Part shown: piece after piece, positions 56,575 to 64,000 of the stretch
How positions within the stretch are numbered: position 1 is the first letter of the stretch
Layout of the letters: every line of letters begins with the position of its first letter
Assembly (NCBI RefSeq): GCF_043290135.1
Contig: NC_134701.1
Coordinates: 62,203,502 to 62,267,501 of the forward strand
DNA length: 64,000 bases
From: Rhipicephalus microplus
Lineage: Eukaryota; Arthropoda; Arachnida; Ixodida; Ixodidae
Direction: 5' to 3'
Notes under the pieces: model-generated
What the model was told of the DNA's origin: nothing
The model's database searches: none
What the model saw: the letters and a program-made list of their open reading frames with translations, nothing else
Position numbers and translations under genes: made by a program

Positions 56575-58886
56575 TGTTTTTGGGCCGTACAGTATCAAGA
56601 TACAGGTGTCATAGCAGCATCTTAGATGCTTTTAGGTGTGTTGATTTCCTTAAAAATTTCATTTTTTCCAAGAATGGGTCGGGTGAGTGTAAGGGGAGAA
56701 GATCATGGGTCCTCAGGCCGCCCTAGGTGGCCAAAAGTCCTTGCACTTCAGTGACCCTTGTAGCACAGTTCATGATCTTGAGTTGGTCTTCTGGTTGTGA
56801 GCTGTACAGAACAGTCCGCCAATGCTCCCATTTCTCAGCCCCTGCAAAAAGGGTACTGGGCTTGTTTGTACTTTTTTAAAATCGAAACTCGTTATAGCAA
56901 AGTTGTATCTTACATGAAAATAACTTCGTTATATTTGAAAAATTGCTATAGAGGTTTATTTTTAACACTGTCTATTACAGGCTTATTTTTGAATTATTTT
57001 ATTATACCCAGGTTCGTTATGTCGAGTGAGTTTATATGAGCAAAGTCTGCTTCTGTACTCAAGCAGAGATGGCAATGTGGTAAGGCCTCACTGTGGTGAA
57101 TTCGAGATACATTTGAAGAGTAATTGTATCTGAGGGGCAAAGTACTTTACGGTGTATTGTGACTGTTTTGCATGCTGGTCTTGCTAGAAATGAGATGCAT
57201 TTACAAGGTAGAATAAACATTTCTTCGCTAAGCCAAGTAAAGGCACGCTGCTGGTTAGTGACAACCGGGAGTGAAGGGACCCTTGGAACAATATTGCCAT
57301 TCTACAGGACTTGATGACTATGTTTATTCATTATGGCACAAGCTTGTGCACGCCTGCAGCAGTAGATACTCTAAGCGACTGTCTACCATAGAGGAAAAAT
57401 TTTTCTGATTGTGGCGCAAATGAAGATTGTTTGTCACATCAGTGGCAACGAGCTTGTTTTCGTGCCATAAAAATTCATAATTTTAACTTCATGACCACTG
57501 GCGCCACTCAACAGGTAATGTGGTTAGTCTTGGCAATCTATTGTTAGGACAAGAATTCCTCCCAAGTAGACTTATTTTGCTTGAAAACAAACGCGTTCAA
57601 CTTGAAATTGTATTTTATGCACCTGAGGCAGCTTTAGGTTGCGCCTGGGACCAGTTTTCACGCATTAAAATATAGTCATGTAGCGCTGCCAGCGGTGTGT
57701 TCACTTGCCATTGAGTTTCTCCGTCCTTCATGTCTCGTAACTGCCAAATCTCCCGGATTGGCCGGGAGATTCTCGGGCTTCTTCCGTTTGTATGGTTGTC
57801 ATGAAAATATCTCAGAATTCGGAATTTCTGTGCGTGATCTGGCCACATTGACAAAAAAGCAGCTAAGTCCGCTCCAGGCTTTTCGAACTTACCCCATTTT
57901 ATTGTATGAGACATTTATCAGTAGAAGCTCAGTGATGTGAAACCGCGACAGATACGAATTTGTGAAAATTTCCGGCCAAATTTCACTAAATCAATTGGGC
58001 CTAAATTCGAATACCAAACACATTTCTTAATCTCGGCGGGTGATATGAACTTCAGTATGAAAACCGTCGAACAAAGGCCGAGAGCGGCGTACTCGAAACT
58101 TTCGAAGTATGCTTGCAACCGACGCACATTGTAGACAGTGCGTGCGAGCAGCGCACGCACTGTTTTCCACGTTGCGTGGGATTGTCGTTGCCACAACCGC
58201 TGTGGAGGAAACTGCAATCGCTCTTGACAGGATCATGTGCGGCGACGACGTAACCGACAGAACCCCGAAAGTGTGTGCTCAGTCAAAGCAGCGCTGCTTG
58301 CCGCAAACTCTGCGCACAAAACTGCGGCAGATTCAATTGTAGATGGCATAAAACAACTTAGTTATAAAAACGCGTGCACAGCCAAGCACACGGGTATTGT
58401 AAAAGCAACTAAACTACCGTGTGCCGTAACTGCTGTGCACAAAACTGTGGTTGAAGCGACGCGGTAGCGATCTACGAGTTCCGAGGGCGCGCAGCGGTGG
58501 ATTAAAGACTGAAATACGTAAAAAAGAAGTCAGTTTCGAAGACTGAAATACGTAAAAAAGAAGTCAGTTTCGCTGTATGGGCAAAGCAATAAATGCGACA
58601 GCAACAACTTGGAGTGTCACGCTAAGAACGGTAAGTAAATCGAAATGTACAGCACGCTGCTTTTGCACATGACGCAAGAAAACGATACACAGGATGAGAG
58701 CGAACTAACATCGTTTACCACTCGGCACTTAACGCGCTGATTATACAGAAACGATCCACGGCATGTAATCATGAGAACAAATGAGTATGAACTATACTGG
58801 GCGACAACTTTTCTAGGCACTGAAGGGAAAGCTACGGAGCCAAATCACGTGCATCTCACAGTAGCACACGTATCTTCAATATGAAA
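56575..58886. other. RPS8 intron 5: no recognised gene
   Basis: Contains a possible Tigger-like fragment (about 56880-57035, GTTATAG/GTTATGTCGAG motifs). A 34-bp period tandem pair lies at 58507-58572. No exon was recognised. Confidence 0.4.
58507..58572. repeat. 34-bp tandem repeat, two copies
   Basis: GACTGAAATACGTAAAAAAG followed by AAGTCAGTTTCG occurs at 58507 and 58541. Confidence 0.93.
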
Positions 58887-60963
58887 TACAGTAAAAGCTC
58901 GTTTATTCGGATTTCACGGGACCGGAAAAACTGTCCGAATTAACCGAATACCGAATTGACAAATGAACAGGGAAAACATTTAAAATCAAGCTGCAGAAGC
59001 ATACCTTTATTTGTTGAAGCATTTTGTCATTGTTGTCTGCGTTTTCGCACAGATTCCGGCTGACAACAATTTTTCTTAACTGTTCCAAATGGCCAACAGC
59101 ACGCAAGCTGTCGGGAGTGTTTAGGCAAGCGTCCTCTAATATCAACAGCGCCTCCGAGACTTCCCGTGAGGTGCGATGAGGTCGCGGCTGTATCTCCTCG
59201 CATGATTCTTCGTCGGAATCGTGGTCTTCATGGGCGCCCGTGACATCATCAATAATCTCTTGATCGGTCAGGAGACCACTCGTGGCGACACCATGATCAC
59301 TCGCGATGTAGTCCTGAAAGATCACATCTGTGGGAAAAACAGCATCGAAAGTCGGGCAGTCATTGTCGATGGATTTGGCTGACACCTCCTCGATGCCATC
59401 GTCAGCTACTGCTACATGCTCGGGCCTCACAAAACTGCTGTGCCGAAAACAGTTGGCGATGACTTGCGGTGGAGTGTTTTTCCACACGTGGGCGATGATG
59501 TGCACTGCGCCGAGTAAGTCCACTTGATACAATTTTCCAGCTTCTGAGCATAGGATCATTCGCTCTGGCAGGTGCTTGCGGTACTTCGACTTTACGTAGT
59601 GAATGATACCCTGGTCCATCGGCTGAAGAGCAGACGTAGTGTTGGGCGGCAAAAAAAACTACTTTGATGCTTTTCAGTTCGACTGTACAGTTATGCGCAC
59701 TGCAGTTCTCAACAACCATAATTATCTTGCGGTCCTTCGACGTGAAGTGCCGGTCCAACTGCTGCAGCCAGCCGCGAAAAATGTCCGATGTCATCCATGC
59801 CTTCCTATTCGCTGTGTGCTCGACAGGGAGGCTTTTGACGTTCTTAAAACAATGTGGCTTAAGTGCCTTCCCGACGACAAGTAGTGGCAAGCGCTCCGTG
59901 CCGGTCATATTGGCGGCAAAAAGCACAGTTATCCTTTGCTCGCACTTGCCACTAATGCACGCGTGCCCTTTGAAAGTCACCGTCTTGTCGGGCAGAGCTC
60001 TGAAAATTGGAGCAGTTTCATCTGCATTGAACACGTCACGTGGTTCATATGCGGCGATGTGCTCCAGCAGCATCACATTTCTCCACTCGGTGGTCACGCT
60101 TTCGTTAACACTGGCCTTTTTGCCGCACACACTCCTGAAGACAAGTTCGTGTCTCTCTCGAAACCTCGCAAACCACTCTTCTGACGCTTTGAACGATTCA
60201 ATGTTCATCATTGCAGCGTACTTCTCACCTTGCGCCATGATGAGAGGTTCGCTCAAAGGCAGATGCGCGTTGCGACAGTCAGTAATCCACCGGAGCAAAG
60301 CTTCTTCGAGCTGGGGATGAGCTGCGGTTCGCAACCGCTTTCTAGAGGCATGAAACTTCTCGCTTTCGAAGGCTTGTCGAATCTGTTGTTCATTTTTCAC
60401 GTACGTTCCCATCTTGCTCCGCTTCACGTTGTACTTGGTCATAGCCTGCTGTCGCGATTCGCCGTTCTTCAGTGCTTCCAAAATTTCCACTTTAGTCGCC
60501 AAGTTCTTTGCGTCCTAGTTCTGCCGCTTTTTCGGCGTTGCCATCACTGTAGCGCACGATGGTGGTGGCATCCAAATACAGTCACAATGGAAGAAAAAGA
60601 GAACTCCGCAAGAAGAGATGGTTCTGACACGACAACACAAGAGAAAATGGCGTCGAATGCGCTAAGTGGAGAAAAAGAAGACGCCGACGTTCGGTGACTC
60701 TGCGATCGCCCCACTAGTTGATGATGGCGATGCCACTCAGGTTTCGGTTTCACTCCAGTGGTGCCAGCGCTGCTTTATCACACTTTTGTATAGCAGCAGC
60801 CGTCAGCATTTGTCCGATTTAAGCGGTGCGGAGCCGAATTTCGACGAAATAACGAAGGTTTGGTCCCATAGATTAACATGCACTTTGGCCGGGACCAATA
60901 GAGCCGTCCGAATTATCCGAATTTCCGAATTAACGGGTGTCGGATTAGCGAGCTTTTACTGTA
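58887..60963 (-). mobile_element. Tigger (pogo superfamily) element with transposase
   Basis: TIRs TACAGTAAAAGCTCGTTTAT at the left and AGCGAGCTTTTACTGTA at the right, bounded by TA. It encloses one minus-strand transposase pseudogene. Belongs to a different subfamily from the element at 35560. Confidence 0.88.
58960..60543 (-). pseudogene. Tigger/CENP-B-like transposase with early stop and frameshift
   Basis: The likely original start MATPKKRQN (60543) meets an in-frame TAG after nine codons. The frame then stays open for 366 codons from 60502. It has an N-terminal HTH (KVEILEALKNGESRQQAMTK), a second HTH (LEEALLRWITDCRNAHLPLS) and DDE motifs FNADETAPIFRALPDKT and IMVVENCSAHNC; the second is E here where D is usual. 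A frameshift near 59650 separates it from PPNTTSALQPMDQGII and an acidic C-terminal tail (59652-58960). Not functional, but only lightly damaged. Confidence 0.87.
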
Positions 60964-60970
60964 TACCGTA

Positions 60971-61883
60971 TACAGTGCAGTCCACTTATAACGATATCGA
61001 GAAAACCTAAAAATATGATCGTTATAACCGGTGATCGTTATATCTGGACTGCCGCCAAAAAATCGTTGCCGGACGTACCTTTTGTAGCTCCAGGCTTCAT
61101 TTCGCTATTTTCACCAATTAATATTTTCACCAATTAATAAATATTGTAGATAGTAGGATGTCAAAAACAAGACTTTATTTCTTACTCCGAAGAACGCATC
61201 ACGGGTTCGCTGAGGAAGAGAGACTGACCGACGGCGGGGTGGGAGCAGTGGGAGGAAGAAAGCACAGCCAGAGGTACACAGCCGGAATGCCAACGAAGCC
61301 CCGCAACGATGCCGCCGCGCCGCTTTGCTTTTCGCTTTTTCTATTTTCTCTCTCTTTGCCGCTTCCGTTCGGCATGCTACGAGTAGCTTGCCGGCTTGCC
61401 GTTGTAGAAGGCGGGGAGCCGCGGAGCGCGGCGCTTTGCTTTTCGCATTTTTTTTTTAATTCTCTCGGCCTCTCCGTGGTCGACGCGCGGCGAGGCGCAA
61501 AACGTGACACAGCTGGCGCCATCTGTAGCGCGTCGCGCCAACTCGCGATGCTCTCCTCGGCTTTTTGAACGGCCGGGACGCGCTGCCGGCGCTGTGCTGC
61601 AGTGGCGGCAGATACGTACTCGCCTACGCTAACTTTTCGTCTTGTCTCGGCATAGTTCGTTTCAGAGGAACTTATCAATCTAAATGTTACGATTATTCTG
61701 AATGAAACATGCCGTCCACGGCAAACTTTTCATCGTTGTATCCGATATGCGGTGGATAACATATCGTTATATATGGTTTTTTTCCCCATAGCCCCAATGC
61801 ATAAAATGAGACTGTTAAGTCGACCCATCGTTATAACCGATATATCGTTATATGTGGTATCGTTATAAGTGGACTGCGCTGTA
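60971..61883. mobile_element. TIR element G (MITE)
   Basis: TACAGTGCAGTCCACTTATA at the left; the right end, inverted, is TACAGCGCAGTCCACTTATA (one mismatch). Sub-terminal ATCGTTATAA motifs recur. No transposase; the GC-rich interior frames lack domains. Seven bases separate it from the Tigger at its left. Confidence 0.85.
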
Positions 61884-62756
61884 TACTTGCGTAATATTTA
61901 CACTCACATAATTTTCGCACCCCCCACATCGCCCAACAAGAATAAGATTTTTCATTTTTCCTCTAGTAATTATCGCACCCTAAAAAATTACCGCAATAAT
62001 GTCGTCTGCTCGTTCCAGTCGTTGATGATAATGACGCGTGCGTTTTGGTGCCATCTTTTAAGCATCAATCGTACTATTATTGCACGGAGATTCAATCCAA
62101 GCCATGCGAAAGCGGCAACTGCGCGTTGTGGCTTGTTTTGTATGTTGTGTTGGTAATCTTGTCACGTTATGGGGCGATACTGAAGCTACACGGCTGCTTT
62201 CAAGCTGAAAGTGATTGATCATATCACTAAACAACAGGGCTGCCGGAAGGCCCTTCGGAGTGGACCGAGTTTTGTGTTTGCTACTGGCGACAGTAGCGAA
62301 CACAATGCATCTTGGTGGTTGGGCTTGTTGTGTGCCTAAGACTGAGATTGATGGTAAACTTTATTTCTTCAGAAGGAAACTGCCGATGATTCTGTTAAAT
62401 AGCCGTCAGCCCAATACTGACATCCTAACTTATCTTTTGAGGGCTCCTGTTGAATGACAATGCTACCGCAGCGCCCACAAGCTTTGCGTATGGTATTCTA
62501 ATTCCCGACTATTTGCTTGCACTGTTTGTCTAAAAAAAAATCTTGTGTTGAACCTGTGCTTTTATTGTTGAGGTAACTATTGATTAGTACTTCTCAAAGC
62601 TTGCTGTTAGTGAGAATCTCGATTTGCTGCCACTTCGTTTTCTTTTTCGCTCTGTACGTTTTCGGGGAAGGTTTTCGCCGCTTGATTCTCGCACCCTCAA
62701 CTTTGCATCGGTTTTCTGCTGAAAAAAGTGCGAGGATTATGCGAGTTGATACGGTA
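61883..62756 (-). mobile_element. TIR element F (uninterrupted relative of element E)
   Basis: Left end degraded (CGTAATATTTACACTCACAT); right end GCGAGTTGATACGGTA. Interior is the inverse of element E: GGGGCGATACTGAAGCTACA here against TGTAGCTTTAGTATTGCCCC at 47098. It shows the state before mini-pogo insertion. Confidence 0.75.
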
Positions 62757-63877
62757 AATGTTCCTCCTTTATTTTCTACGTGGAGCTATTTGAGACAGCA
62801 CGCAGTTCACACCTGTAAGATATTTGTATTTCTTTTAATTTATCTGTTGTGACTGCGTTTTTGAACACCTGATAAAGTCCAGTCTTTTTACATGCACCTC
62901 AAATGATAAGCGGCGTCTGGGTCTACATGAAACGGTGATGATGTGCCCCTGTCACTTTCCACAGTGTTACAAGACTCGCGCCAACACGAACTTGTTTGCG
63001 TAGTGCTACATGTGCAGAAGCTCCACCTTCATAGCTTTCCCTTCAGTGCCAAGACCTTGTGTATGAAAAGCGCACTCTACTTGCAAACTGAGCCTGGGGA
63101 AAGACCAAGGCGACCTTTGTGGGCGCGGCAACTAACGCAATTGTTCTAGTGAAAGCCGAAGGCCCACGATTTTCCCCATCAAGGGATAAATAAGTGCGCA
63201 CGCTTGATTCATATCCTTTTGTTGAGCTTGGTAAAATAAAAAGCAAGGGCCAGGACAAAATTCTGCCCTGGGCGGAATTTGGTCTCACAGGGTGCAACGT
63301 CTCTCTGTATGATGGAGGAGCACATGGTCAGGAAACCCATGATAGGGGCACCTCGTTTTTTTTCATGTGTGGAATATATTAAGCTAATTGTGAATGATGC
63401 CTGTCTGAGCGAGAAAAGCGCCCTAATGGTACCAAAGGATATCGTATTTACTCGCATAATCTTCACACTTTTGTAAAGATCAAAAACCACTTGGACCTTC
63501 CTGGCATGTTTTGTTACAATGCTAAGTTTTTCACCAGCAGACGGTTATCACATTACGTAATGTACTGTAACTTGAAAAATACTTGGGATATTGCTTTGAA
63601 TCTTCTATCACTATTTGTGACACTTCAGTATGGCTGCCAAGTTTCATTACTCTAGGTCAACAAACAAAGGTTTCTTTCTATTGCCACCTCCTTCCTTAAT
63701 CTTGTCATTGAAGAATGTCAACCTGCTGGAAATGCTACTGTATTTCTGTATCTGTTCTGTACTATGGGGAAAAGAAATGTACTCCTGATGCGACCTTTTA
63801 TGTAAAGAAGGCTTGTAAGGGTATGTCAGTTCATTCATCCTTATTGTGGTAGTGAGGTGTTGGGAGAAAGTCCTTCT
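62757..63877. other. RPS8 intron 5: no recognised gene
   Basis: No supported gene. TATCGTATTTACTCGCATAA near 63440 is another isolated terminus of the E/F family. Confidence 0.45.
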
Positions 63878-63998
63878 GGAAGCTGCCCGTGATGATTATC
63901 CAGAACCTGACAGGGCTTGCCGGTCCCGTTTTGGTGCCCGGCGCTGCCCGCTTATGTGAGGGTTTCTGTTGTCATAGTTAATCTGAGGCATGCCTTCC
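63878..63998 (+). ncRNA. SNORD46: Box C/D snoRNA, SNORD46-like (28S guide)
   Basis: C box GTGATGA (63889-63895), possible D' CTGA (63907-63910), D box CTGA (63983-63986). Terminal pairing GGAAG/CTTCC (63878-63882 with 63994-63998) and TGCC/GGCA (63884-63887 with 63987-63990). Upstream of D, GTCATAGTTA pairs with UAACUAUGAC of 28S rRNA. The five-nucleotide rule selects the second A of UAAC, which from memory is human Am3739, guided by SNORD46. Vertebrate SNORD46 is also an RPS8 intronic snoRNA, so host and target agree. Confidence 0.78.
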
Positions 63999-64000
63999 CA

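Larger units (their letters stand above)
20523..64000 (+). other. RPS8: RPS8 gene span (5 of 6 or more coding exons; 3' end outside window)
   Basis: Ribosomal protein eS8 of the 40S subunit. The coding exons at 20548, 21106, 34012, 43213 and 56164 total 517 bases (172 codons plus one base) in consistent phase. The missing last part should encode the conserved RPGQCGRADGYI..EGKELEFY C-terminus, which I did not find before base 64000. Introns are about 0.55, 12.8, 9.1, 12.8 and more than 7.7 kb, very large for a ribosomal protein gene, and are packed with transposons. Introns 1, 3, 4 and 5 carry box C/D snoRNAs. Confidence 0.95.

Noticed and set aside
57615..57914. 99-codon minus-strand open frame with plausible composition
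   Set aside because: No recognised domain and no flanking exons; the surrounding sequence looks repetitive. Left unannotated.
61199..61678. 159-codon minus-strand open frame inside MITE G
   Set aside because: Both strands are open because of GC content; no transposase motif.

Overview
The window is nuclear DNA of an arthropod, almost certainly a hard tick (Ixodida). Two conserved animal genes are present as widely spaced exons. Nearly everything else is decayed transposable elements of types I know from tick genomes: a tRNA-derived SINE ending in a TGATTGATATGTGGGG-type tail, pogo/Tigger elements with TIRs reading TACCGTAWTTACTCGA, a Penelope-like element, a Ty3/gypsy element, CR1/I-type LINEs and TTAA-inserted Kolobok-like transposons. 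I cannot name the genus from sequence alone.

Genes. BLOC1S5 (Muted, a BLOC-1 subunit) lies on the minus strand, from its start codon at 20457 to its stop at 3660, in four coding exons. RPS8 (40S ribosomal protein eS8) lies on the plus strand from its start codon at 20548, with five coding exons at 20548, 21106, 34012, 43213 and 56164. Its final exon must lie beyond base 64000. The two start codons face away from each other with only 90 bp between them, so one compact bidirectional promoter probably serves both. RPS8 has a TOP-like pyrimidine tract just before its start.

Intronic RNAs. Introns 1, 3 and 4 of RPS8 each carry a box C/D snoRNA with the same 12-nt guide ending at the D' box. It is complementary to the CCGAAAGAUGGU stretch of 28S rRNA, the U32/U51/snR39 target. 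Intron 5 carries a fourth C/D snoRNA whose D-box guide fits the UAACUAUGAC stretch of 28S. That matches SNORD46, which in vertebrates is also hosted by RPS8. This triplicated guide set plus one deeply conserved guide is the most interesting finding here.

Mobile-element layout. 0.2-1.1 kb: P-element/THAP9-like transposase remnant. 4-10.3 kb: two SINE pieces, a Penelope-like element with a SINE inside it, hammerhead-like motifs and a two-copy dispersed repeat. 10.7-16.1 kb: two complementary deletion derivatives of one Ty3/gypsy element and a LINE inserted in a microsatellite-flanked repeat. 24.8-30.2 kb: Kolobok-like copy 1 (damaged, LINE-invaded), a TIR MITE and mini-pogo copy A. 35-42 kb: Tigger within Tigger plus hAT, then mini-pogo B. 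44.9-48.5 kb: mini-pogo C, and mini-pogo D nested in another TIR element. 49-54.4 kb: GC-rich tandem duplications, a back-to-back array of TTAA elements and Kolobok-like copy 2 with a 568-codon transposase ORF. 58.9-62.8 kb: three TIR elements end to end.

RPS8 (over 43 kb here) and BLOC1S5 (about 17 kb) code for small proteins, so their introns consist mainly of these insertions. All coordinates were read by eye. Element edges are accurate to a few bases where TIRs or target duplications are visible and approximate elsewhere.
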